From positions 175,001-239,000 of the forward strand of contig JAOTOM010004309.1 in assembly GCA_034440615.1 (NCBI GenBank): 64,000 nt of DNA. The letters run 5' to 3'. This document shows positions 1 to 12,881 of this stretch, piece by piece. How positions within the stretch are numbered: position 1 is the first letter of the stretch; the number at the start of each line of letters is the position of its first letter. This DNA comes from Ashinkailepas kermadecensis. Taxonomy: Eukaryota; Arthropoda; Thecostraca; Neolepadidae. Made by a program: the position numbers and the translations under genes. A model generated the notes under the pieces. The model ran no database searches. It worked only from the letters and a program-made list of their open reading frames with translations, and was not told the DNA's origin.

Positions 1-2775
1 AGGTGTACAGATTATAATCCGTACAGTAATCAATCACAAACTGTCGGTGCAGTATATATAATTATCTATGCTTACGCCTATGAGCAAGTTGTAAAATACA
101 GTAATACAAATGAAACGAAAATACAAGCGAGTGGGATCATAGAACAAGCTCCACCTGGTTTGCAAACAGTTCTCCAAGACAAAAGCGTCCGAACAATAAT
201 ATGGAAATGGCCAGAGTGATACCCTTCCTCCTCAAACTGCAAACACCAATACTATGGAGAGAGGGCTCGTATCCTAGTGCCCAAATATGTCGCCAAGGGT
301 CTAGCATAGGGGGAGGACGATAATGTTTTTGGTTTATTTTTGTCATGCAGCGCAATAGGTATGATCTTAAATGTCAAGAGGTTTGGGGGACGCACCCCCT
401 ATCCCCCGCGATAGCAACGGCGATGCTAGGACCCCCACCCATGTGCGTACTTTTGGGCCTTGTGCCCAGACAGCGGATAGCAGTGTCCATGTATTCACTT
501 CACCTGCCACTAAAGTAACTGCGATATCAATTTCCTGCAGAATATGGTAGGATTAGTAAAGCTTCCTGGAGCTATCCGCGCGCAATGACCTCTATGGAAG
601 CATATCGTCGTGAATGTATCATATTTTGTGGTTGGACCTATCGATCTGAAACCAAAAACAACTTCAGTGAACGAACAATAATATTACAAAGCGTACGTTT
701 ACAATGCATTATCCCTCATTAACAACATGACCATTTATTCCGCGCCACGGTGCCCGGAAAATTCCCACTTTGCGAATCGCCTAATCTCCACGTGATGTAA
801 CATTTAACAATTACTTTAGAGCCCCAAACTTCGTTCATCGAATCAACATTAGACTGCTGGTTTCCAAGAGAACCCTAAGAACTTTGGAAACGCTTTCTAT
901 GCCTTCCTATATCCTTAATTGTGACCACGAATGGATTCAAAGTTGGTGTTCAAAAGATTCACCGATGCAGCGTAATAATTGCGACCAGGAGTGGATCCAA
1001 GAATGTTCATCAGAGGGGGAGGAACATGTGTCCGAAGGGGTGCCACTTTGTCTTCCGAGGGGCGCCGCTGAAGAAAAAAATCGAAGGGCACTCGAACGCT
1101 CCCAGAGCCTCTTTTATCCAAGACCTGGGGTGGGTTTATTCTGGATTTAAAGTGAGTCACATGGCTACCGGGGTGGGGACCGTGGGGAGGGGAAGCTGAC
1201 CACAGCTTTGGATCTTTTAGAGTAGTTCTACAGCATGTTATGAAAAGAACGTCAAGTGGCTCCTGATCTCCCTGCGCTCTGAGATAGATCATTCGTACTC
1301 CTTGCATTTGACAGCTTCATGAGCCGACAGGCAGGAAAAGCCACTTGTTCTGGACGTCGTCTGCTTTAATGAGTTTGCATCAATTCGTCTAAGTATTTAC
1401 TTTTCAATTGAGCAGTTCCGTTTAAGCAGCATTGAGTGCCACGAGACCGCCACCATGCGATCTTCATATTCAGGTTGATCGATGGCAATTCCAATGATTA
1501 TAATCTGGTGTTCAGTTTTTAACCAAGCCAAGGTGACGTAGACCCTTCCCCTCTCTGTCTCCAGTCCGTCGGTCGCTGGCTACCGATGCCGGCTTTACCC
1601 GCCTCTCCGGTCAGATCATCACTGTTCTGCCTAACCCCCGGTTTCTGGGAGGTGGGTTAAAGACCCCACTCTAACATCCAACCTAAATGGTGCGTGAAGG
1701 CGTATCGTGTATGAGTGGAAAACGCTCTACAATTGGTGCCCGAAAATGACCTCCTTTTATTTTGAAATAATTTCAGACTAAAGATGGCGGTTTCACAGAA
1801 AACAATTGATTTTTCAAAAACATTTCATATCCCCATTTCTGGTAAAGGCACAGCGTTAAAACACACGCCATTTGATAGCTGATTACACAGCTGATATAAA
1901 AAAAATAGTCAGATTGGTCCATCGTGAGCGAATATTGGCGGTGACCTTACATCAATGACTTGATCTGAAGCACAAAAACATAAGTGTTACAAGCACTGAC
2001 AAATTGCAGTCATGTGGTAAACTTCATTTCAATATCCTTTCACGTGTATGAGCCGTAATGAAAAAAAATCTTAAAACCTACCATAGGACAATGACCTAGG
2101 ATGACCATAACCTAAACTATGATGCATAATTCTGGTTCAATTGGGTAATGTAGTACATGCAATGCGCGTTTGATAATACTTAGTCCATGAATACTCGAAA
2201 TAAACCATAAAAATACCAGTGTCTAAATAGGTTTTTTTCCACTTAGTGCACTTTATCTTGACATGGCCTTAGGTCACTTGACGGAGGTCAATCAAGTCGG
2301 ATCAGGAAGTTCTCCTCATATTCTTGCTTGCATGCCATGGGAAAGCGCTGTTTCAAGAACATGCATCTCACAAAAATATGAAAATTTGTCCAAAATTAGC
2401 CATGACCTCATGACTAATCCGACCTCGAATAGACTCCAAGATATACGTTTCGTAAGCACTGCCAAATGGTGTTCTTCGTTTGTCCTGAGCTAGGTCAATA
2501 TCCTGACATGACCTGAGTTTGAAACTTTCACATCAGATGCCAAGAAAGACGAAGGAAATGTACTCAAATGTCACGGCGATGCGCTACGATATTTTCTCTA
2601 TCGCAAGAAACCTTTGGAGGGGGTGTGTCAACCTACGAGATAGGACGGGTTAAGATTATACATGCATTTGCCAGTTCCACAGAGAGCCACAGAAGCTGAG
2701 ACTCATGACTCCGCCATGGATTCTAAATATTGCATTCACATCTGACATCTACTGTCTTCCATTTGTTCTCGAACG
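1..2775. other. non-coding flank, no gene recognised
   Basis: No conserved coding region is visible on either strand. Positions 915-1190 hold a diverged fragment whose start (a CAGGAGTGGATCC-like end near 984) and purine-rich body resemble the hAT-type element at 33043-33449, but no matching right end or target duplication was found. Positions 2080-2520 carry about seven TGACCT/AGGTCA words. A missing upstream exon of the Tc1-like gene could lie here, but I could not identify one. Confidence 0.5.
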
Positions 2776-3089
2776 ATGAAATGCTATTCCCAACGCTTGC
2801 ATTATTTCTTACAGCTGGCCAAACGTCGGCCGTTCACCCGGTTGTGCGACCTGGCTGTAGCTGCCGGTAGCGGTGCATCAAGCACGACTGTGCGGAGGCG
2901 TTTGAAGGCTGCCGGACTATCCACCAGGGTGGCTGCCGAGCAGACAGCCTTCACTGATCACCACCGGGCAGCCAGGATGTTATACGCCCAAGAAGCGTTG
3001 ACAGTGCCTCAAGAGGACTGGGCAAGAACAAAATTTTCTGACGAAAAAACCTTCAGATCAGACATGTCCGGCAGAATATATGTGCGCAG
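2776..3089 (+). CDS. Tc1-like gene, exon 1
   Basis: Begins at the first in-frame ATG. It carries the second DNA-binding helix-turn-helix and the first catalytic aspartate (KFSDEKTF). It ends CGCAG|gtaagc in phase 2, a strong donor. The protein start is uncertain because the family normally has about 50 more N-terminal residues. Confidence 0.75.
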
Positions 3090-5692
3090 GTAAGCAGATA
3101 TGAAACAAGCCCGTATGCTATAAATACCAGGGCTGTTACCCTCTTACCCTGATTGGTAATATTGGCCGATCATTTGCCGCCCACTTGCCATTTCGAAGAC
3201 GCAAAATGTTCCCATCGGGGAGAAGGCGGACACACATTCAAGTTCCCTCCCCTAGATTAATTCCCTAAACGCTCTTATACAGATATATTGTTGCCGTGTG
3301 GCACAGTGGATGGAAGTCAGCTTGAAGCTATTGTCACTTTTGTAGAGGACTGGTAGAGGACATGCGTGCCATGTGAAATGTGCGTGGGAGAGGGTGAAAT
3401 GTGCCTAATTTGTGCTGCTATATTTAAGGCATACCATTTAGATGAGTGTTGATTTCGATTCATGAGAACCATGTGTGTTGTGCTATGTATTTTTGTAAGA
3501 CCCCACCATCCATCATGTTGCGATTAATTCCCAATTACTTTCAAGATTTCGAGTGAGTTCCCCAGACATACTGAAACACGACTGAATATAGAAAACAATT
3601 TCTGTATGTTGTTCTATGCAATGATCCAATATCGTATTTCAGAAACCCTATATGGCGGGTTTCCTGCCTTACCCACGGTTTAGCATCCATGATCTGAAAT
3701 TCCAGGCTGATGTATGTCACCCCTGCAGTTATAGGATGCTGCCTACCTTCACCTCGCAAACCTGATCAAGAACTTTGTCGGAGTGATGTCAAGCGGGCAG
3801 AATTCTCGTGTCTCCCTATTTTCCTGGAAATATACTCTCATCACGTTTAACATTTCAAAATCCACTCCTTCATTACACATCATAATTAGAGGTCGTCGGT
3901 CCTTAAAAGTATTATTTTTGCAGGCCAACTGGGACCCGGTTCGCTGAACCACATCTGGTCCCAAAACATACCCAAGGGCACGTGACGGTGCACGTCTGGG
4001 GCTGGATGGATGGATCCGGGAATGGTGTTTTGCATCGAATCGAGGGGAGGCAGACCGGACAGTCATACAGCGAGATGCTTGGACAGGTAGGAATACACAA
4101 TGGCGACGCAATCCCTTGCAACGACACAATCAAAATATGCTGAAAATAACTTTCATACACTGCAGACTATCTACTGCTTATTGGTCAGAATTTGATTAGG
4201 TCAGTTCAGAACGAACTAATCAGACCGATCAGGTGGTGTGCCTGCCTGGGTGTTTTCCAATGCTCTCGTATTCCATTGAGGGAGATCAGTCACAAGGTTT
4301 GACTCCGGACTGTCGTATTCCATTGACGAAGCTCAGAGTCACCAGGTTTGACCACTGACTGTCGCATTCATGTGGCATGAACATAACCACCAGGTCATCG
4401 TCTAGCACTGGCTTGGTGGAAAAATTGGCGGAATGTCCATGTTTGAGTTGGGGCTCCGGTGACACTTGAAATCGTTCACTTTACATTCGAAACCATGGTT
4501 TCATCCTAACTTTGTTATTAAGGGAGGATGCAGCGCCTAATAATGTGATAATGTCTGATTAAAAAGTGTCTAGATATGCCGGTTGTCTGTAAAGTGGAAA
4601 TAAACTCCTACAAAAGGTTGCAGACATGTTTTGTGTTCACAGGTGTGTCTGCCCTCTCTCCAAGAGATGCGTCCCGAGGAGCAACAGCCGTACCTATTGA
4701 TGCATGACAACGCCAGCGTCCACACTGCCGCCGTGGTCCGTCGATGGTTCAACAACCACGCACACATGGTGAGCTATTCCGTAATACTGAGTGACTTCCT
4801 TCAGCTTCTCGCTGCAAAACTAGGTCACCAAATGTTGGTTTACTCCTCCAAGCCACCCTGTCAGCTCAGTTGGTTAGAGCGGCGGACTGCATTTGTCTCC
4901 CCTGTCCTGGCAAGGCAGGGTTCGAGTCGCTTCATGTGCACGCATAGACTGGGAGTCAGTTAGCAACTGGCCAGATATGGCCGGGACGTTCCAACGGGTA
5001 AGCCATGACGGTGCATTGACGGCAAGTTAAAATTTCGGTCAAAATTATGGTTAGTCAACTGGACCTTCCAGATCGAGTGGTGGGATAAGGCTTCACGCAA
5101 CCAACTCTGCTAGCATTGGACCCTGGTGTATGAAGTGTAAATTACACCCAAGTCGTACACACATATAGTTCGTAAATCGTCCTTCTGTATCAGATTTCCT
5201 ATCCTATAGGACAAACACTGCCTGGAAACGTAGCTAGACCGCGCCCTGTTTCACCGCAGGTCTTATAGCACCCACGAACCATATTGGTGCATGAACCATG
5301 AGTGATGCTTGGTGATCATTTTGAGCCATAATTTTGGAATCATACGGGACGACCTTCCAAAATTTCGTGTTTTGTTGGCAATATAACGTTTGTCCAAGTG
5401 CACGCAAAATCCAATTCAGCCAACAACGTTTACCCAGAAAACGACAAATAGCACAAACCTCAGCCATGAGCAGCAATGACTTGCCAGTCAGATTGGTATG
5501 ACTTGCCAGCCTTCTCAGCATTGAAGTACAATTATTTCATTGGCATCGTCGGCCACGTTCCGTCACGTGCACTGTCCTAGCATTGTCTCAAATGCCGTGT
5601 AAATCATGTAAGACACATGCACACACGCTTGCGCACATGCACAGGCACACACATGCATCCATGTATGCATGCATATATGTTATGTATATTAC

Positions 5693-5790
<98 letters not shown>

Positions 5791-5809
5791 GTATATATGT
5801 ATATATGTA

Positions 5810-5875
<66 letters not shown>

Positions 5876-6398
5876 ATATGCAGGTGCATGTCTGTGAATT
5901 CAATTGCATTATACAGCAAAATGCACCTAATGGATAACTGTGGGATCTATTGTGGATGATGATGCATGATGCATGATGCATCGCATTGTGTATATAGTCT
6001 TCGGCATGTGTAATGAGATGTAAATCATGTGATGATGGAATGGAACAAGCAACAATAGTTACTCGGTAACTACAATACAAATTTATTTCGGTATGACAAC
6101 TTTTGCACCAAAAAAATAAAGCATGATATGTCGTCCACAGATTCGTGCCATTGAGTGGCCAGCCAGGTCACCGGATTTGAATCCAATTGAAAATGTTTCG
6201 AGTATTATGGTAAGAGAGCTGGAGGAGGACCTGCGCTTTCCTGCTCGTCAGCTGGGAGCGGAGCAGTTATGGAAAGCGGTGGCGCGGAAGTGGGAAGAAC
6301 TCCGAGTCCGCACTGCATATTTTCGGCGGCTGGCTGCCTCCGTGCACAGTCGGATGGAAGAGTGTGTAAGCGCTGCTGGGGGACATACCCACTACTGA
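2776..6398 (+). CDS. spliced Tc1/IS630-like transposase gene (4 exons, DD36E)
   Basis: Four exons (2776-3089, 3924-4086, 4643-4768, 6141-6398) join in frame to 861 nt, 286 codons plus TGA. Every junction is GT-AG (donors gtaagc, gtagga, gtgagc; acceptors ttgcag, tcacag, ccacag) with phases 2, 0, 0. Residues 14-45 resemble the second helix-turn-helix of Tc1 transposases ([16 protein letters not shown]). The catalytic triad reads D89 (KFSDEKTF), D181 (MHDNAS) and E218 (PDLNPIEN), so 36 residues lie between the second D and the E, against 34 in Tc1 itself. WGWMDGSG in exon 2 and [13 protein letters not shown] in exon 4 are family hallmarks. The usual first helix-turn-helix (about 50 residues) is absent, so an upstream exon may be missing from this model. 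No flanking inverted repeats were found. Most Tc1 elements lack introns, so this may be an intron-bearing or domesticated copy (inference). Confidence 0.8.
3924..4086 (+). CDS. Tc1-like gene, exon 2
   Basis: 163 nt between acceptor tatttttgcag and donor gtagga. It encodes the middle of the catalytic core, including [14 protein letters not shown], the counterpart of the WG(x)n G motif between the two aspartates. It joins exon 1 with no frame break. Confidence 0.75.
4643..4768 (+). CDS. Tc1-like gene, exon 3
   Basis: 126 nt between acceptor gtgttcacag and donor gtgagc. It encodes [14 protein letters not shown], the second catalytic aspartate block (QQDNAPCHTA-like in relatives), and ends in phase 0. 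Confidence 0.75.
4855..5115 (+). mobile_element. tRNA-derived SINE in intron 3 of the Tc1-like gene
   Basis: The head GTCAGCTCAGTTGGTTAGAG is a clear tRNA A-box, and GGGTTCGAGTCGC downstream is a B-box. The body (for example GTTAAAATTTCGGTCAAAAT) matches the body of the copy at 13560-13870, with the same order of blocks. An insertion of about 25 bp separates the two boxes more than in a functional tRNA. Confidence 0.65.
5692..5872. repeat. (TA)n microsatellite
   Basis: About 180 bp of almost pure TA dinucleotides with a few G/A interruptions, inside intron 3 of the Tc1-like gene. It yields spurious Tyr-Ile reading frames on both strands. Confidence 0.95.
6141..6398 (+). CDS. Tc1-like gene, exon 4
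   Basis: Follows acceptor tcgtccacag. It begins [18 protein letters not shown], the block carrying the third catalytic residue (E218), continues with the helical C-terminal segment ([12 protein letters not shown]) and ends at TGA. The C-terminus has the length expected for Tc1-like transposases. Confidence 0.78.
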   Translation: MRAIEWPARSPDLNPIENVSSIMVRELEEDLRFPARQLGAEQLWKAVARKWEELRVRTAYFRRLAASVHSRMEECVSAAGGHTHY

Positions 6399-6619
6399 GT
6401 AGTTCACTGTTGCCTTGTAATGTGCCCAGTTGCCTTGTAATGTGATTATAGTGTGTGCGTAGGGTCTACGTGCACGGGTGTATATTGGTGTAAATAATCG
6501 ATATACGAATGTGTGTGTGTGTGTGCGCATATATATATGTGTGGGTGGGGTAGGGTGGAGGTGTGTCAATGCGTGTGTGTGTGCGTGTGAATAGTGCAAA
6601 TGAAAATAACAACCAATAT

Positions 6620-6761
6620 GTGCATCTTATGATGACAATATATATGAAGGAAGTGCCGAATTTCATTTTGTGATTTCTGTGTGTAAAAGTCTGCATCTTA
6701 TGATGACAATATATATGAAGGAAGTGCCAAATTTCATTTTGTGATTTCTGTGCGTAAAAGG
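6620..6761. repeat. 71-bp tandem duplication
   Basis: A block starting GCATCTTATGATGACAATAT is repeated directly, at about 6620-6690 and 6691-6761, with about two mismatches, so the duplication is young. No coding role is seen. A GT-rich stretch (6505-6600) precedes it. Confidence 0.85.
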
Positions 6762-6934
6762 TAGTCCACTAGATGAACCAACCAGCATAAAGCTAAGTGC
6801 TCTGCAGATGCAGACCAGGGCTGATGACGCCAAGTTTCGCATATCGTTCTGAAACCATTTGCTGTCCAAAGATAATGATGTCAATATCTAACAGGTCGTG
6901 ATCGTAGCTTCATGCTCGTCCACTCATTCCAAAG

Positions 6935-7955
6935 TTAACCCGCGCACGTCCGTGGGGGGAAGATATCTGCCCCCCCCCCCTGCGGTTTTTCCTACTTTGC
7001 CGCCATACTAATAGGGTTAGCAAGGCCAAACCTCGCATGGATGCTCATTTGTCTTTTTCGCATGTCCTCAGAAATTTTTGACCCTGGGTCATCTCAAGTC
7101 AGGTCACCAGGTCATGCGAAGTGACCCAACATCCCTCGGAGTTCTAAGTGGCATCACTCCCACAATAATTGGGCGATTGATTTCAAACTTATATCACGTC
7201 ATGATCTTATCAAGGACTATAATATGTATATCACGGTTTTTTTTGTAGCATTGACCTGAGGTCAGGTCGCGGCCATGGCTTCCCCATTATAAGCCTATGG
7301 TAAAATATACAAATGTTTCCTGGTTACAATATTTGCTCTCTGAATGACCTCCAACGGCTATGGCGTGTAGCTCAAAGCTATTCTCAATGTCACCGCTGAC
7401 ATTTTTGCTCAGTGACCTCACCAAGGTCAGCTGAGGTCACCTGGAATCACTAGCACATTTATGCGCATTATATCGCACTGCATTGAGCTAGAAGGATGAA
7501 ATTACCATCCTTGTGCTTGTATCGCCAAGACGTGTCGATTGATATATTACATGACCTCCCTAGTCTATCCCATGACCTTGACCTGAGGTCATAGTTTCGG
7601 TGACCAATCTGTTGACCTGACCTTAAATTACACAGCGTATGTCGATAGCACATTTCAAGGGCTGTCGAATAGCATTTGCAGTTTGTTTCTATCTGTTACA
7701 GGTCCTGAGATATGTGCCAATATCTGAGGGTCCCACCCGATCTGGTCGAATTTGACATATGATCACCCAGTGACCTAAATATTGACCTGAGCGAGAAGAT
7801 GACCGAAATACTTTCGATAGAGCTTGTCACCAGCTATCCAACGCCGTTTTCCGTTTGTCGCTACCTAACATAGTTCTGGAGACCTTAGGGGGGCAGATAT
7901 CTGCCCCCCCCGGCCATGCGAAGTTGGCGCGGACCGCCGGACGTGCGAGTGTTAA
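6935..7955. mobile_element. TTAA-bounded non-autonomous DNA element (piggyBac-like)
   Basis: The left end reads TTAACCCGCGCACGTCCG and the right end, reverse-complemented, reads TTAACACTCGCACGTCCG, giving imperfect ~14-bp terminal inverted repeats bounded by TTAA on both sides. TTAA target sites and ends starting C are typical of piggyBac-type elements. Near each end is a palindromic block (GGCAGATATCTGCC flanked by G or C runs). There is no transposase reading frame. The interior (7080-7800) holds at least 15 TGACCT/AGGTCA words. Assignment to piggyBac rests only on the ends. Confidence 0.65.
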
Positions 7956-10900
7956 ATCTCTTTTACCGCCACCTTGGCGACCCGGTCTAAGAGTTTTAGT
8001 CATCCGGGCCTCCTTTAACATTTGATTTAACCTTTGAAAGACATTTGAGTTAACTTTTGGTTCGTAACCCCTCCCACTTGGGGGGGGGGGTACGAATCTT
8101 CCCCCGTGATGTTAAATTACCCATTGCTTAGCCACTACTATGGGGGGAAGGAGAGCTCGAAAGACCAGGACTTGGCCACATTGAATTCAATCATACCCCC
8201 CCCCAATAAAATATTGTTCGAAGTGGCCCTGTCGTTATCCCCACCTATACTGAACGCCTCGTGTCTGTAGCCTTCTTACTGCTCGAGATTCTATAGGCGG
8301 GTCAGGATCCGCCCATCCACTATGCGTTATACATGAAACCCCTTCACTGTGCAACTTGAAGTACTGGACATTTGTATGTTGCCTGGATACACTCGGGTAC
8401 ACCAGAGTATATTTCACCAATTCGTGAAATGCATTTGCACAGTAAAATCAGTTCCGAGAGCAAAAGTAGACCGTGACCTTGCTTCACCAAGTAGTTCACG
8501 AATCTACGAAAGTACTAAGTTTCGACATGTGAATGCACGGCATAGTTGCCGTACATTCGTGATTCTTTATAATTTCGTCGTTTCATGACACGTGGTCCAG
8601 GATAGACAAATGTGAACGACAAATGCTGCATATAGCACAATATAGGGAAGCGATTCATAATGAGTACGGACACTTGTCAAGCGCGTACAGGCAAGGTGAC
8701 GGATGTTCCACAGCAACTACAGATTGCTGTATGTGCTTGAAATGTCAATACTGCTTAGAGTGCCAACATGAACAAACGTGAAGAGTGAACCGGAACAAAA
8801 CAATGATTCCAGCACCAGCCGACAGAGGACACAAGATAACCACTAATGGGAGTCGCCCACGAGCCAGCCAGAAACGGCTTGTGGTGAGAAGAGGTGTGTG
8901 TCAGTAGATGTACTGTTTGTCGATATGGACCATTGCACACGGCTTCCGGCACGTGTGCAGAGAAATAGACCAGATCAGACGGGGTCAAGGCCGCTTTAGG
9001 ACGCATTGCACTGTTAAGCATATTTAAGAGCGTCAGCCCATCCTTATTGCCTACTGGCCGCAAACGGTCGGAAATTCAGTCGATCGAAAATTTGGTCTCT
9101 CTCGAAGCCGTTCTATTCGAAGTGAAGCACGCTAACTATAAAGCTACTGACTCTCCAACTATTTATTATTTCCCCAACCTAGATACTACCCCATGGCGCA
9201 GTAACCTGCAACATGAAATGTTTCTAGTGTATAATCACCGGTCGGGCAACTCGGTGAAAATGGCACCTGTACTGGGAAAAGGGCGCATTTATCGATATTA
9301 ATGAGACAATTGGGACAGGGCAGAAATAACACGTCTGTGTGTAATAACCAAATGGTTTGGTGCAAAATTGCCATCCATTTAGCAAGCTACCAAGGCCCTA
9401 TTCTACAACGTTTGGCTCAAATTCCTTAATCAGCACACCGCTCTGCTTAGAAATAGGACTGACGAGCGGGAGGTGGGAATCTGAAACATGGTCGCCTGTC
9501 TACCACCAAAAATACGTATATAGCACGGCACACTTGTTGCCCCATCAGCTGACTTGCTCGTGCTAGGGTGGGGTGATCGAGTCCAACCGTTCATCACTGG
9601 CAGTTTCGCCGCGTTCACGGCTCCACACGACTGGCGGTCTCACAGCGGGCTACGAGCAAGACGTGCACAGCGCACTGCATGAACCACCTGTGCGACATCT
9701 AGTTTAGAATCGCTTGCTCTGCCAACGATTGGAATGCACATTCCGTGAAGCCATGTCACGCAGCCGCCTGATAGATAGTCTACACCGCACACGTATCTGT
9801 GGTGCGGCACAGTGTGCCTATGCAGGATATTCAAGTGCAACGACACCCCACCCGGCCTGAATGTCATGGCCGAAGGTTCCTAGTCTACCTAGCCAATTTT
9901 GCCGCCAATAGTACCTAGGTGCCTAGGTACCAGGTAAATATCAAGCTGATAGTGTGATGAGTGGGCTGTTGAGGTTAATTATAATTTGTATATCCACACT
10001 CTCAATGATAACTGATTGTTGTTCACGGGACTGGATTGTATGCAAGTTTGACAATGACAATTGGTTTTTGTGCACACCATTTTGAATTTTGTAGCAAAAG
10101 GTGGAGAGTCAGTCCACTATCTAACCCAAATCTGTTTTTTTCATTACAAAATGTTTCTGTGGGCGGTGACAGAAATGTCACCCAAATGTCCAGAAACGTC
10201 ACCCAACCTCCACAGAGAAACGAGTACGTGTAAGTCAGTGGTTCGCTTCCCTGCAATTTTGTCATATCAGCGAATCAGACAGCCAGACAGAGAGTGGTGC
10301 ACATCTCATGCATTGCACTGTGCTTTCCTGCTGTTATACCGGCCTTCTCTTTCGCAGAAACCACGATTGCTCGCATGTAGCTAGATTTTGCTCCTAGCAC
10401 TGCTTTTCCGCTTGCCCATGTGCACCGGCTTCTTTTTCTAGACAGTTGCACAGCCTCACACTTTCAATACGACTTAAAGATCGATAGTCCACGTAGCAAG
10501 TGTGCGTCTGTGTTAATGCAGGCAGCAAGTGTGCATCTGGAGGTTTTCGCTTGGCGTTGGTGACGACGGCCCCAATTCAATATCGACAACATTTGTTCTG
10601 CTACTTGAGTTTAGAAACGCTACGAGACATGGATTGAAATCCCTTTTATATCGCTCACGACGGCTACTATATTCCACTTCATGCATACCCTTGCTATAGT
10701 GGGGCAATGGTATTGGCAACGTGGTTGAGGTCACAGGGGTGCGGTAATACTATCGGTTCCCCTTTGGCGTGATGTGGTCACACACGTGCATTTGTACATC
10801 TTGGTGTTGTAGTCAGGCTGTTCGTGGGAGACTGTGGCAGATGACAAATGACTGTGGCGTTCCTAAATACTTCCGAATTGTTTGTTATGTGCCATGAGAT

Positions 10901-11310
10901 TATCAATTTCTGATGCGTTGTACGTTAGGCATCATGAGCGGACATGGACGCCGCTCTGCTGATAGGTTTGTGAAGGAACACTACGATAGTGGGCTTGGTA
11001 TGATTAATTCCATATTCTAGTTTCTACAGAAGGTGTAAATAAGTTCCAATGGTCAAATCGGAACAAGATTTAAACGAGCTCTCGTATGATGTGTAGTTCG
11101 ATTTATTATCAAATCATTCCACCCTGTCACTTTGCCCTCAATTTGAAATGGGAGCACTTGGCCACTGAACTTCTTGTAATAAAATGCGTCATACAGCTTC
11201 TGCGCAATATGCTGACAATTTCCAATATTCTTAACTATGTAGGGAAGGTTTCTGTCCCCCTTCTGTACTGGGGTAAACCTTCATTTTCGGCTCGTAGAAT
11301 AGTCTAGGGT
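7956..11310. other. intergenic stretch without recognisable gene
   Basis: Nothing conserved was found on either strand. Short open frames (for example 9047-9301 and 10061-10384) have no recognisable domain, and their composition matches surrounding DNA. Homopolymeric C/G runs occur at about 8080 and 8200. Confidence 0.5.
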
Positions 11311-11678
11311 ACCTCAGCGTTTGCGATATTTAACACCCCGGTTATGTTTTCAATAATGGCTCTGACTTCCATCTCAGAGCTCTGATCTCACATCTTGACA
11401 CACACCTCCAAAGCCAGCACTTCTATATTGCGCTTATTAGTCAACAGATAAATGCAACGAAGATCAGACAGTAATGCGCAGCGTGATACAGCGTTAACAA
11501 TGTAGCTTCATTTTTGATAGACTGGTGCAACAGTTTTCTATCAGAGAACTACATCTCAACAGACGCAGCGACTCTCAGGCAGAGTCCCGACGTACCTCTG
11601 TGGGGCCAGGGCTGGCCAGGCGGCGGCGAGCCGCCTGAGGGGCGACCGCCCCCGACGACCGTTCGTCCAAGATAGCCC
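11311..11678. repeat. direct repeat copy A (LTR-like, ~366 bp)
   Basis: Starts ACCTCAGCGTTTGCGATATT and ends near GACGACCGTTCGTCCAAGAT. It is strongly similar over its whole length to 14231-14595, in the same orientation 2.9 kb away. The two could be LTRs of a non-autonomous retroelement, but no TG/CA ends, target duplication, primer-binding site or gag/pol is seen, so this stays unproven. Confidence 0.6.
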
Positions 11679-12200
11679 TCCTGCCTCGCGGTACCGTCGC
11701 TAGATACTCGCAGACAACGACACGTCACTGGTCACGTGATCAACCCGCACACGTCACTACTGCGTGCATGGCCAGGACGTCGGCACAGACTAGAACCCTG
11801 TGAACTATACACCAAGCGGGTGTGCTGTTCTCTCTGACATCAGACATATGTCAGCTCAGAGTCAGATATCAGAGCCGCCTCTGATGACATCCAGAGACTG
11901 GCCTCGCGTGGGAACGAGTGCTGAGACGGCACCTTCTGTGAGGCCCGCGCGGTATCGGGGTCAGACAGTGAGCATTCATCTACACACCAAGTTCATTGAT
12001 CCCGTTACGTGACAGTGCCGCGTTCGACTAGCCATTGCCGAGCTTGTGTGAACGAATCGAGGATGTACTAGTCACGGTGTCGACGGGCTAACCGGACGTT
12101 TGAGGACGCGCCTACTCGGCTGCCCGGTGGACTCGTCCTGGTGTTCCACGGGCTGACCAAGGCGTCCTGTGGACGTCGGTGGACCGCCCGGTGTTCGATA

Positions 12201-12641
12201 GACTAACGACACCCGATGGACCGCTCTCGCGTGTCTCCCGAGACTAACGACACCCGGTGGACTACTCTCGCGTGTCTCCCGAGACTAACGACACCCGATG
12301 GATTGCTCTCGCGTGTCTCCCGAGACTAACGACACCAGATGGACCGCTCTCGCGTGTCTCCCGAGACTAACGACACCCGATGGACTGCTCTCGCGTGTCT
12401 CCCGAGACTAACGACACCCGATGGACTGTTCGCGTCTCCCAAGACTAACGACGCCAGATGGACTGCTCTCGCGTGTCTCCCGAGACTAACGACACCCGAT
12501 GGACTGTTCGCGTCTCCCAAGACTAACGACGCCAGATGGACTGCTCTCGCGTGTCTCCCGAGACTAACGACACCCGATGGACTGCTCTCGCGTGTCTCCC
12601 CAGACTAACGACAGCCGATGGACTGCTCTCGCGCGTCTCCC
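12201..12641. repeat. 41-bp minisatellite
   Basis: About 11 head-to-tail copies of a unit containing GACTAACGACACCCGATGGA followed by CTGCTCTCGCGTGTCTCCCGA. Two copies are shortened and share the variant CTGTTCGCGTCTCCCAA followed by GACTAACGACGCCAGATGGA, which suggests that a two-unit block was amplified. Confidence 0.95.
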
Positions 12642-12800
12642 GGCCTGCAGTCCACTCCGCCATGACGTCATATCCGGCCTTGGGACGGCCCGGAAGAGCC
12701 GGCCTCGTGTCTACCTGTGTCCTGTCGGCCATTATCAGATGTGGCCACCGCCACAGTGGCACACTGAGCCGACGAGCGGCCCGAGACGGCCTCGTGATCC

Positions 12801-12804
<4 letters not shown>

Positions 12805-12881
<77 letters not shown>

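Noticed and set aside
3749..4160. Minus-strand frames of 126 and 82 codons
   Set aside because: They lie opposite exon 2 of the Tc1-like gene and have no recognisable domain.
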